Below the pieces are notes generated by a model. It had not been told where the DNA came from, did no database searches, and saw only the letters and a program-made list of their open reading frames with translations. A stretch of 64,000 bases of DNA from Anaerocolumna cellulosilytica (GTDB lineage Bacteria; Bacillota; Clostridia; Lachnospirales; Lachnospiraceae), in NCBI RefSeq assembly GCF_014218335.1, contig NZ_AP023367.1, positions 511,001 to 575,000 of the forward strand. The letters run 5' to 3'. Made by a program: the position numbers and the translations under genes. How positions within the stretch are numbered: position 1 is the stretch's first letter; each line of letters starts with the position of its first letter. Shown piece after piece: positions 1 through 7,683 of the stretch.

Positions 1-2
1 GA

Positions 3-989
3 AGAGAGGCATTAGAGTGGGAGCAGCATTTTCGCATGAAGGAAGAGGCTAATTTGGAAATGACTTTTGATGACTTTGTCGAAGCCTATACAAGAGACAT
101 GAAACCCAAATTAAAAGAAAATACTTGGAACACGAAAGAAGCGGTTATTAACAGCAAGATACTCCCTTATTTTAAGGATAAGAAAATGAAGGATATCAAG
201 CCGACAGATATTATTCAGTGGCAGAACCAAATGATTAAGCTTAAGAATCCGCAAGGAGCATTATTTAAGCCTACTTACCTGAAAACAATTCAATCGGAGA
301 TAAGCGCATTATTTAATCATGCGGTACGTTTTTATGAATTGAAAGAGAATCCGGTAGTGAAGGCAGGACCATTGGGAAAAGGGAAAGCAGACGAAATGCT
401 CTTTTGGACAAAAGAAGAGTATTTGAAATTTATCGAGCAGGTAAAGGACAAGCCAGTTTCCTATTACGCATTTCAGATTCTATATTGGTGTGGTCTTCGT
501 ATGGGGGAACTATTAGCACTAACACCAGCAGATATTGATGTCCCAAAGAGTATGATTCATATCACAAAATCTTATCAGCGAATCAGGGGTAAGGATGTTA
601 TTACAGATCCAAAGACTCCAAAGAGTAAACGAGATGTAGTGATTCCTGATTTCTTGCGTGATGAACTACAGGACTATATGAGTCGGTTATATGGAATTAC
701 CAAGAAAGATAGGTTATTTCATATTACAAAAACATATTTGCACCATGAAATGGATCGTGGGGCTAAGAAAGCAGGAGTGCAGAGAATCAGAATCCATGAC
801 CTGCGCCACAGCCACGTATCCCTTTTAATCAGCATGGGATTTACAGCCGTAGCCATTGGTTCAAGAGTAGGTCATGAAAGTTCAGATATAACTTTTCGCT
901 ATGCCCATATGTTTCCAAGTGAGCAAAAACAGATGGCAACCATGTTAAATGATGCATTTGTGATTACAGATAAGGAAGGTGATGAATAA
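3..989 (+). CDS. int: Tyrosine recombinase / integrase (5' end outside window)
   Basis: Site-specific recombinase of the Tn916/phage integrase family, which would excise and integrate the surrounding element. The frame is open to the left edge of the window and the residues before the first ATG (position 36) still read like an integrase N-terminus, so the gene starts upstream and this is a partial copy. An N-terminal SAM-like core-binding domain (MTFDDFVEAY...) is followed by the catalytic domain with the expected R...H-x-x-R...H...Y set: GLRMGELL, IHDLRHSH, GHESSDITFRYAHM. The stop codon overlaps the next gene's ATG (TAATG), so int is cotranscribed with the mobilization genes. Any excisionase and the left attachment site would lie just outside the window. 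Family assignment is secure; the integration target is unknown. Confidence 0.95.
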   Translation, partial: REALEWEQHFRMKEEANLEMTFDDFVEAYTRDMKPKLKENTWNTKEAVINSKILPYFKDKKMKDIKPTDIIQWQNQMIKLKNPQGALFKPTYLKTIQSEISALFNHAVRFYELKENPVVKAGPLGKGKADEMLFWTKEEYLKFIEQVKDKPVSYYAFQILYWCGLRMGELLALTPADIDVPKSMIHITKSYQRIRGKDVITDPKTPKSKRDVVIPDFLRDELQDYMSRLYGITKKDRLFHITKTYLHHEMDRGAKKAGVQRIRIHDLRHSHVSLLISMGFTAVAIGSRVGHESSDITFRYAHMFPSEQKQMATMLNDAFVITDKEGDE

Positions 990-1384
990 TGCCGGGAGTT
1001 CATAAGAATCCAACGATTAGTTTTCGTATTTCCGATTATGAAAGAAGAGAAATTGAAGCGAAGATTAAGGCAAGTGGAATGCAGAAAAAAGATTATTTTG
1101 TTCGTTCCTGTATTTATAACCATGTGTGTGTTGTTGGTAAGAAAGAGACGGTATATGTGTTGGTGGAGGAGTTGCAGAAAATGCAACAAAATCTTTATCA
1201 GTTGAATGAACAGATTTTATCAGAAGATATTCAGATAACCAGTGAAGAAATGCAGGAATTACAGCTTGATTACGAATATATGCTAAAAGCTATTTTGTGG
1301 ATGCTTGAAGGTGCACGATATTTGTGGGAAGGAAAAAGTACAGCAGGGAAGGAGAGTGATAATTGTGGAGGAAGCAAAAGTTGA
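989..1384 (+). CDS. MobC-like relaxosome protein
   Basis: 131-residue protein beginning with a ribbon-helix-helix-like segment (TISFRISDYERREIEAKIKA) followed by a helical, probably coiled-coil C-terminus. This layout is typical of MobC/relaxosome accessory proteins of clostridial mobilizable elements. It overlaps the integrase stop by one base and its own last codons overlap the GTG start of the next gene, so translation is probably coupled. A second, more typical MobC is encoded at 4743, next to the relaxase. This copy could instead act in DNA binding for excision or replication. The family call is by pattern and context only. Confidence 0.6.
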   Translation: MPGVHKNPTISFRISDYERREIEAKIKASGMQKKDYFVRSCIYNHVCVVGKKETVYVLVEELQKMQQNLYQLNEQILSEDIQITSEEMQELQLDYEYMLKAILWMLEGARYLWEGKSTAGKESDNCGGSKS

Positions 1385-2351
1385 ACTAAAGATGATTAAT
1401 ATGGCAGATGTTCAGGCGAGTTCCATCGATTGGCTTTGGTATCCGTTTATTCCATATGGAAAACTTACCATCATTCAGGGTGATCCTGGAGATGGTAAAA
1501 GTACTTTGGTATTGAATATAGCAGCTAGACTATCAATGGGAGAAGGCCTTGATGATGAAATGAAACCTACGGAACCAATAAATGTAATTTACCAAACGGC
1601 AGAAGACGGTTTGGCTGACACTGTGAAGCCTAGGCTAGAACTTGCAGGAGCCGATTGTAGTCGGATTTCTATTATAGATGAAAGTGAAAAATCAGTATCT
1701 ATGGTAGATGAGCGATTAGAGGAGGCGATAATGAAACAACAAGCAAAACTCCTTATCCTAGATCCGATTCAGGCATATCTTGGTGGTGGTACGGATATGA
1801 ATCGTGCCAATGAAGCTCGTGATATGACCAAAAAGCTTGGAGCATTAGCTGAGAAAACGGGGTGCGCCATTGTTCTTATCGGTCACATGAATAAAGGTGG
1901 TGGTGCAAAAGCAGCATATCGTGGTATGGGTTCTATAGATTTCTTTGCAGTTGCAAGAAGCATGATTCTAGTTGGGCGAATCGAAGGGCAGGAACAAATG
2001 ATGGCGGTGATTCAGATTAAGAATAACTTAGCTGCCTTTGGACATGCCAAAGCATTTGCCCTTGAAGAAGATGGTTTTTGCTGGATAGGTGATTATGATA
2101 TTACTGCGGATGAAGTACTTGGTGGGGTTGTTCCAAAAGCAAATAAATTGGAACAGGCAAAGCAGTTATTGAAAGATTTGTGTGCAGACAAGACCATGAT
2201 GCCGAGTAGCGAAATTATGGATATTGCCTTGGGTGAAGGAATTTCCAAGAGGACCTTGGAAAGTGCCAAGAAGGAATTAGGAATTAAAGCAAAGCGGGTC
2301 AACAATATCTGGTACTGGGATTTGAAACAAGATGATATGAATGAGATTTGA
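1365..2351 (+). CDS. RepA-like AAA-family ATPase
   Basis: Hexameric-helicase-type ATPase of the RepA/RecA fold (AAA_25), about 328 residues. Walker A is GDPGDGKST near residue 37, Walker B is LLILDPIQAY, and a C-terminal segment (SSEIMDIALGEGISKRTLES) looks like a winged helix. I place the start at GTG 1365, because GGAGAG lies 8 bases upstream and the N-terminus VEEAKVELKMINMADVQ fits the family; the upstream ATG at 1305 would only add residues read inside the neighbour. The repeat cluster just downstream suggests replication of the excised circle, with this protein as helicase or initiator. That role is inference. Confidence 0.8.
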   Translation: MEEAKVELKMINMADVQASSIDWLWYPFIPYGKLTIIQGDPGDGKSTLVLNIAARLSMGEGLDDEMKPTEPINVIYQTAEDGLADTVKPRLELAGADCSRISIIDESEKSVSMVDERLEEAIMKQQAKLLILDPIQAYLGGGTDMNRANEARDMTKKLGALAEKTGCAIVLIGHMNKGGGAKAAYRGMGSIDFFAVARSMILVGRIEGQEQMMAVIQIKNNLAAFGHAKAFALEEDGFCWIGDYDITADEVLGGVVPKANKLEQAKQLLKDLCADKTMMPSSEIMDIALGEGISKRTLESAKKELGIKAKRVNNIWYWDLKQDDMNEI

Positions 2352-2355
2352 TAGT

Positions 2356-2460
2356 AAGACCGCAACATTGCAAAGTATCAGATTTTACGGTCTTAAAATT
2401 GCGGTGTTACACATGATTGCAAGGTTGCAAACACAATAGGCTTTGCGGTGTTGCGGTCTT
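2356..2460. repeat. Iteron-like / inverted repeat cluster, possible replication origin
   Basis: The 20-mer at 2356-2375 and the reverse complement of 2441-2460 agree at 18 of 20 positions. The core TTGCGGT (or ACCGCAA) recurs at 2359, 2399, 2443 and 2451, with a close TTACGGT at 2385, and TTGCAA recurs between them. The cluster sits between the RepA-like ATPase and tnpV. It could be an origin with iterons, an operator for the tnpV-parM transcript, or a long-range hairpin. Confidence 0.5.
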
Positions 2461-2490
2461 GCAGATTATAAAAGAAAGGACGTATGTGTC

Positions 2491-2871
2491 ATGAAGGAAG
2501 AAACAATATTTGAGAAGATGGGGATAGAGTATCAGGAGGTTGCTGGAATTTTTTATCCGATTTTATCTGTTCCATCGGAGGATAACCAGTGTCACAATGT
2601 TGGGAAATATGGTCGTATGTGGATTGAACATATTAAGTTAACTTACCCACAGCGATATCGTAGTCTATTGCGCTTTGGAGAATTAAAGGAGCGAGCAGAA
2701 ATGGTTAATGAAACAGCATACGAACTGTTAGAAGACATTGAAGTCAGATGGCTGAGTAAACATAGACCAAAGAATTCTAATTCCTTTATAGAACAGTTAC
2801 ACCTTCGTAACCAGGCGCGAATGATGGCAGAGGAAGTTGTGCTTCATGACGTAGTCAGACAGTTTCACTAA
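2491..2871 (+). CDS. tnpV: TnpV family protein
   Basis: 126-residue protein matching the pattern of TnpV proteins from Tn4451-type and related clostridial mobile elements: an N-terminal FEKMGIEYQEVAG segment and a C-terminal helical region ending RNQARMMAEEVVLHDVV. ATG 2491 is chosen because AGAAAGGA lies 10 bases upstream; an earlier in-frame codon at 2443 would run through the repeat region and has no ribosome site. The molecular function of TnpV is not established. It marks the region as a mobile-element backbone. Confidence 0.75.
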   Translation: MKEETIFEKMGIEYQEVAGIFYPILSVPSEDNQCHNVGKYGRMWIEHIKLTYPQRYRSLLRFGELKERAEMVNETAYELLEDIEVRWLSKHRPKNSNSFIEQLHLRNQARMMAEEVVLHDVVRQFH

Positions 2872-2903
2872 AATTAGCAAACACAAGAAAGAGAGGATTT
2901 TTT

Positions 2904-3833
2904 ATGAATCAATATAGAGTAGATGGGAGCCTGATTATTGCTGTAGATCACGGTTTCGGAAATATGAAAACAGCAAATATAGTATTTAGCAATGGAATGG
3001 CGGTATATGACACAGAGCCAATTATGAGCAGAGATTATCTGTTCTTTGCGGGAAAGTATTATGTGCTGAATCAGGGACATAAGCCATATGCTTCTGAAAA
3101 AATTAACGATGATGATTTTTATATTCTTACCATTGCAGCGATTGCAAAGGAACTTCGATTAAGAGGCATTACAAGAGAGCAAGTTCACCTTGCGGTAGGA
3201 TTACCACTAAAATGGAGGGACGTACAGCAGGAGGAATTCAAGAAGTATTTGCTACGAAATAAGCATGTGGAATTTACCTATTGTGGAAGTAAATATTTCG
3301 TAGAAATTACTGGGTGTAGTGTAATGCCACAATGTTATGCTGCTGTGGCAGAAAAGTTAGGTTCTTATCAGGGGCTTAATATGCTAGCTGACATTGGAAA
3401 TGGAACTATGAATGTTATGTATCTTCAGGATGGTAGAACCATTGAGAAAAAGATGTGGACGGAAATTCTTGGGGTGAAGCAATGCGCTTTGCTAATTCAC
3501 GATGCAGTGCTCAATAAGTTTCAGGTGGAACTGGACGAAAGCCTGTTGAATTCCTATCTCATGAAAGGAAGGGCTGATGTAGACGAAGAATATTTGAAGT
3601 TTATGGAAGAGACAGCGAAGACCTATGTGCAAAGTATTTTCCTGAAATTAAAGGAACTTGGTTATAATTCCAAACTGATGAAACTGCACTTCATGGGTGG
3701 TGGAGCAAAACTGGTAGAGCTATTTGGAGAGTATGAACCGGCAAGAGTATCTTTTAATCATGACATTTGTGCCAATGCCAAAGGCTTCGAGTATTTCTGT
3801 TATCTCGCAATGCGTAAACGTAGACGTGCTTAA
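2904..3833 (+). CDS. parM: ParM/StbA-like actin-family partition ATPase
   Basis: 309-residue actin-like ATPase of the ParM/Alp type. The phosphate-1 motif is VDHGFGNMKTA near residue 15, the phosphate-2 motif is LADIGNGTMNV near residue 160, and the adenosine-type glycine segment is HFMGGGAKL near residue 265. Such proteins polymerise into filaments that push DNA copies apart. A GAAAGAGAGGA ribosome site precedes ATG 2904. The next gene is a small DNA-binding-type protein 8 bases on, as in parMR operons. A partition pair in an integrative element implies a replicating extrachromosomal stage. Confidence 0.85.
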   Translation: MNQYRVDGSLIIAVDHGFGNMKTANIVFSNGMAVYDTEPIMSRDYLFFAGKYYVLNQGHKPYASEKINDDDFYILTIAAIAKELRLRGITREQVHLAVGLPLKWRDVQQEEFKKYLLRNKHVEFTYCGSKYFVEITGCSVMPQCYAAVAEKLGSYQGLNMLADIGNGTMNVMYLQDGRTIEKKMWTEILGVKQCALLIHDAVLNKFQVELDESLLNSYLMKGRADVDEEYLKFMEETAKTYVQSIFLKLKELGYNSKLMKLHFMGGGAKLVELFGEYEPARVSFNHDICANAKGFEYFCYLAMRKRRRA

Positions 3834-3841
3834 GAAGGGAG

Positions 3842-4330
3842 ATGGGGCAAATGAAGGATACAGAACAAAAGACAGTTCGCTTCTATGCCAATAATCCGAA
3901 GCATAAGGAGGCGTGGGAGTATCTTCACCAACTGGATAAGGAGATTTGTTCGTCACAGCAGGATTTTATAGTCGATGCAATTAACAGCTATTATCACAAG
4001 ATGGCAGAGATGAAAGATGATCCTTATCTGGAGACACGAGAGCGTGAAGAAGAATTTATTAAGCGGATTACACATGGAGTGATGGAACAATTAACAGCAG
4101 ACCTTCCCAAGGTGGTTGGTGGATTTTTGATTGGTTTGTTGGCAGGAGAAACAGATGGTGCGTCATCCATTGGGAGAATACTTGCAGAGAAGTTTAGAGG
4201 TGTTGCGGCTAATGAGTGTAATGTTGGTACTTCGTCAAATGTTGAGGTAAAGGAAGCTGAAATCAAAGCTGATATCAGTGAAGCGGAAGTGGCTGACAAT
4301 GAGTACTTGGATTTAGACAACATTTTCTAA
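3842..4330 (+). CDS. parR: ParR-like centromere-binding protein
   Basis: About 160 residues. The N-terminal half (VRFYANNPKHKEAWEYLHQL... SSQQDFIVDAINSYY) fits the ribbon-helix-helix fold of ParR-type adaptors that couple a centromere to ParM filaments. The C-terminus is acidic and probably disordered. ATG 3842 and ATG 3851 are both possible; AAGAAGGGAG sits directly before the first. It follows the ParM gene by 8 bases and precedes the noncoding repeat region 4331-4684, which could hold its centromere sites. The assignment rests on size, fold pattern and position. Confidence 0.6.
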   Translation: MGQMKDTEQKTVRFYANNPKHKEAWEYLHQLDKEICSSQQDFIVDAINSYYHKMAEMKDDPYLETREREEEFIKRITHGVMEQLTADLPKVVGGFLIGLLAGETDGASSIGRILAEKFRGVAANECNVGTSSNVEVKEAEIKADISEAEVADNEYLDLDNIF

Positions 4331-4684
4331 AAGAAATCAGAAATGTAATCACTTGTGAAAAGATGACATCATGAAAAAGCCATTCTGGTATCAGAAATCG
4401 CTGATGAAATGACTGGTGCCAGATGTCTTGCTTTTTGCAATCAGAAGAGGCTGATAGATTTCATTTCTGATATTTTTATGCTTTTGGTAAATATCATAAG
4501 TGTAATTTTATTGTATATTATATCGCCCACTGCGGTGGGCTAAATATCGGGTGCAGGTGCTCCTGCCAAGACGTCCGCTATTGCGGATGGGAAAAGTGCT
4601 ACCTTTTCCGTATCTTGCAAACCCTGTGAACCGTACTAAGAGAATTACTTTGGCATTAGCCAGGGAAGAAAGGAGATAAAGACA
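4331..4684. other. Noncoding region with hairpin cluster, probable oriT
   Basis: 354 bases without a convincing gene. A 10-bp inverted repeat (ATCAGAAATG at 4336-4345, its complement at 4462-4471) and several scattered ATCAGAA copies come first. Four short perfect hairpins are then packed into 85 bases: 4525-4540 (GCCCAC/GTGGGC), 4553-4566 (GCAGG/CCTGC), 4574-4587 (TCCGC/GCGGA) and 4590-4609 (GGAAAA/TTTTCC). The position directly upstream of mobC and the relaxase gene is where oriT usually lies in such elements. The nic site is not identified. The first part could also hold the parR-proximal centromere or a terminator. Confidence 0.5.
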
Positions 4685-4777
4685 ATGGCACAGATAAGAG
4701 AAAGTTGTACCAAAACACAGAGGAAGATTGGAGGATTTTTATATGACAAATGGAAAACGAAAATACCTATCCTGTAA
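4685..4777 (+). CDS. Possible 30-codon leader ORF upstream of mobC
   Basis: ATG 4685 follows a strong AAGGAGAT ribosome site and opens a 30-codon frame (MAQIRESCTKTQRK...) that ends at 4777, inside the start of mobC in another frame. Its stop lies 32 bases after the mobC ATG, so translation of one could couple to the other. It may be a leader peptide or simply a relic of an older mobC start. No family is recognised. Confidence 0.3.
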   Translation: MAQIRESCTKTQRKIGGFLYDKWKTKIPIL

Positions 4778-5111
4778 GAAGGATTGTCATGTTTCTCTAA
4801 AATTATCGGAGGAAGATTTTATAAAGCTGGAATCAGATGCGAAATCAGCAGGAATGGATCGAAGCAAATATTTGCGAGCTTTGATTCAGAATGCAAAAGG
4901 GATTGATCAAACGTATGTGGCAGATAGGGCACAGTTAATCAGAAAGGTTTCGGGAGTATCAAACAATGTGAACCAGATGGCACATTTAGCAAATGCGCAA
5001 GGACAGATATATTTTTCTGCAATAGAAGAGGCTCGTCAGGAAGTGGTCAAGCTTCAGGACATTTTGAAGGAGGTACTAGACGTATGGCAATTACGAAAAT
5101 CATGCACATGA
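4743..5111 (+). CDS. mobC: MobC mobilization / relaxosome protein
   Basis: 122-residue MobC-type accessory protein. An RHH-like N-terminus (HVSLKLSEEDFIKLESDAKSAGMDRSKYLRALI) is followed by the helical region typical of the family (RKVSGVSNNVNQMAHLAN). These proteins bind oriT and help the relaxase nick it. ATG 4743 is preceded by GGAGG at an 8-base spacing; a TTG at 4728 in the same frame is less likely. Its end overlaps the relaxase start by 28 bases, the usual mobC-relaxase arrangement. Confidence 0.85.
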   Translation: MTNGKRKYLSCKKDCHVSLKLSEEDFIKLESDAKSAGMDRSKYLRALIQNAKGIDQTYVADRAQLIRKVSGVSNNVNQMAHLANAQGQIYFSAIEEARQEVVKLQDILKEVLDVWQLRKSCT

Positions 5112-7134
5112 ATTCAGAGAAAAACCGTAATCCGGCACAACATCTTCAAAATGCACTGGAGTATATTCAAAATCCAGACAAGACTGAGAAATTATTTTTG
5201 GTGGGCAGTGTAAACTGCCTGCCAGAAACAGCCTTTGAACAGATGATGGATACAAAGAAGCTGTTTCAGAAGACGAATAAGAGGCAAGGTTATCATATTG
5301 TATTGTCCTTGAAACCGGGAGAGGGAACACCAGAAATTGCATTTGATATGGCACGAAGGTTCACGGAGGAATTTCTTGGTGACAGATATGAAGCTGTTTA
5401 TGCCGTTCATATTGATAAAGATCATATTCATAGTCACATCGTTTGGAATAGTGTGAGTCTTCTTGATGGTAGAAAGTACGATTATAAGAGGGTGACTGGA
5501 AGCATGTGATTCAGCCAATTACCAACAAGCTTTGCAAGGAATATGGATTATCCGTTATCGAAGCAGAGTATGTGAAGAATTCGCAGAATCTTTCCAGAAA
5601 AGAATGGCAATATGAACAGACATTTAAGGAAATGATTCATCGAGACGCAATGTTTTGTGCTTCCTACGCTGGTAGCATGGAACATTTTTTGTTTTTAATG
5701 CAGCGATTAGGCTATGAATTCAAGTCGAAGGAATATCTTACTGTGAAGATGCCAGGACGTAAGCTGTATCATCGTTTGGATAAAATGGATGAATACTTTG
5801 CAGAGGACAGATTCAAATATTGTTTTGAATACACGAGTATGAATATACCCTACTTTCACGCTACAAATCCAACTTGGATAAAGCGCAGTAATATGTCACC
5901 CTATCAAAAAAAGTTTTATGGAAAGATGTATCGTCTGCGTATGATTGAGCAGAAACGTTTTTATGTGAAATCAGCCAAGTATGCAAAAGATTTGATGTTG
6001 TTCCATAAGTTGCAGGAAGAGTACCTTTTTCTTGCAAATAATAATATTCGTACCATAGAGGATCTACTTGATATTAGAGAAAGTAAGCTGGAGCGTATTG
6101 ATGAAATTACAAAGATTCAGGACTCTATTTACAAGCAAAATTCCAGTAAGAAACGAGCTTGTAATTCTGATGGGGATTGGAGGGCGTATCAGAATTGGCG
6201 AATTGACGAGTACAGTAAACTGGATCAGCTAAAGGTAGAGAAAAAAGAAGCCAAGAATATGGTTGCAATGGCTGAGCGATGTTTGGCTGAAAAGTTAGAT
6301 ACAGCAATGGATGTGATATCAGAGTTTGAAGAAATTAATGCTACGAATAAGATTGAAATTCCTGAGTTTGTTGAGGAGCGAGCATTGGAGTCGAAAGCTG
6401 AAATTGTAAGGGAAATTTCTTATTTGGAGGATAAGAAAATATCTATGCATCAGAAACCAATAGCGAAGCCGATGGTATTTTATGAGGAGAAGCCTAAAAG
6501 GGATGAAACGATGCAAGATCATCAGGAGTTGGAGGAGCATATAGAGCAGTCGCAATATCAGAATATCTCGTTACAAGTGGAGCCACTGGCAAGTGAGCAA
6601 GATTTAAAAAGCATTGTACTAGATCAGTCAGAAATAAAACCTGAATTAGTGGCTTATACAGAGTCACTTCCTGATAGGTTTTCGGAGTATTCTCTTTTAT
6701 CTGTAGAAGAAAAAGTGAAGCGTTATCAGATGACAGGTAAGGAGGATACATATGCTATGGTGGAAGCTTATTTTAAGCGCATTGGTCATCCAATTTATTT
6801 TGGAGAAATCTATGATGAAGCGAAAGAACTAGAAACTGCTTATAAATCCAGCTTGATAGAGGAACAATCGGAATTAATAGCTGTAGAAATGCTGGTGGAT
6901 GGAATTACACCTGAATCATATTTTCTTTTATCCGTGGCTTCTAAGGCAAAGTATTTCGAATTTGATATGGCTGATAATAATTATAATTTAAGCTTGTATA
7001 AAGAAGTTATGCGGAAGATGAATCAAAAGATATCCAGTGCTGAATTGTTTGAGGGGTATCAGGAGATTTACGAGGCAAAGATGATGAATCGGATGGTCGG
7101 AATGCAGGAAAAGAAATGGGATAGAAGTAGGTAG
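5084..7134 (+). pseudogene. MobP/VirD2-type relaxase, split by a one-base frameshift
   Basis: Relaxase that would nick oriT and lead the strand into the recipient. The N-terminal part (5084-5509, 141 residues) has the family start MAITKIMHMNSEKNRNPAQH and the metal-binding HIDKDHIHSHIVWNS motif. Its frame then ends in TGA 5507-5509. The next frame carries the expected continuation: reading the other phase from about 5488 gives GDWKHVIQPITNKLCKEYGL, followed by a long helical C-terminus to 7134. The family consensus needs one more base around 5486-5491 (AAG AG GGT). The simplest explanation is a one-base deletion, so full-length protein (about 680 residues) is not made unless this is a sequencing error. 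No slippery heptamer is present. The catalytic half could still be translated alone. Confidence 0.85.
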
Positions 7135-7144
7135 TGTAGTGATG

Positions 7145-7281
7145 TGTTGCTATTTGGTATGTATTACCGGTAGCAACATATTTTGGTGTAAAATAATTAT
7201 TATCATAAAATGGCATAAAACTTCAAAAATCGTTTGTTTTGCAAAAGTGGTTATGGTAAAATGGTTTTAAAATAAAACCAT
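7145..7281. promoter_or_regulatory. Hairpin after relaxase and palindromic operator before the cargo operon
   Basis: After the relaxase stop, TGTTGCTA and TAGCAACA (about 7145-7180) can pair, a possible weak terminator. At 7261-7281 there is a perfect inverted repeat with 9-base arms (ATGGTTTTA/TAAAACCAT) and a 3-base centre, 34 bases upstream of the winged-helix gene start. AT-rich copies resembling half of it (AAAATGG) repeat just upstream at 7208 and 7258. This is a good candidate for an autoregulatory operator at the cargo promoter. No clear -35/-10 pair can be assigned. Confidence 0.5.
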
Positions 7282-7315
7282 AAAAAAATGATTTTTAGAT
7301 AATGAGGATTAGAAT

Positions 7316-7579
7316 ATGAATGAAATACTGGGCTTTGTAAATGAAAAAACAAAGGTATTGGTAATTCTAAAGGAGAATCAATTACAAATCGATGGAAAGA
7401 GCATTTGCCCATTGAATCAGCAAGAAATAGCCAATTTGGTACCCTGTGGAAAACTTAAGGTAAATCAGATATTGAAAGAATTGATTGACGATGGATATGT
7501 TGAAATGCTTCATACAAAAGGTCGGTATATTGTTACGGCTAAGGCATATGAAGTGTTGAAAAAATTGTCGTTTAAGTAG
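7316..7579 (+). CDS. Small winged-helix transcriptional regulator
   Basis: 87-residue protein with a central helix-turn-helix (LNQQEIANLVPCGKLKVNQI) and a following wing (GYVEMLHTKGRYIVTAKAYEVL), like MarR/GntR-type winged helices without an effector domain. It lies directly downstream of the 7261-7281 palindrome and about 100 bases upstream of the helicase-PRTase gene on the same strand. It most likely controls that operon. Small single-domain regulators ahead of defence operons are common, which fits the cargo interpretation, but the partner operator is only inferred. Confidence 0.7.
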   Translation: MNEILGFVNEKTKVLVILKENQLQIDGKSICPLNQQEIANLVPCGKLKVNQILKELIDDGYVEMLHTKGRYIVTAKAYEVLKKLSFK

Positions 7580-7683
7580 TGTAAGTCCTGAAAAATGGAC
7601 AGGGATTATTATACAATTTGTAGAAAAATCGAAAGAACTTTTAGTTGAGTTTGAAAAGAAATCGAATTATGGAGGGGGAAAAA

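Noticed and set aside
899-1189. Minus-strand open frame across int and the next gene
   Set aside because: Shadow of the plus-strand genes, no ribosome site, low-complexity product.
2356-2460. CRISPR array
   Set aside because: Repeats are short, irregularly spaced and partly inverted, with no spacers and no cas genes.
5480-5515. Programmed frameshift in the relaxase
   Set aside because: No X-XXY-YYZ slippery heptamer, no downstream stem or pseudoknot of note, and relatives of this family are a single frame; a one-base deletion is simpler.
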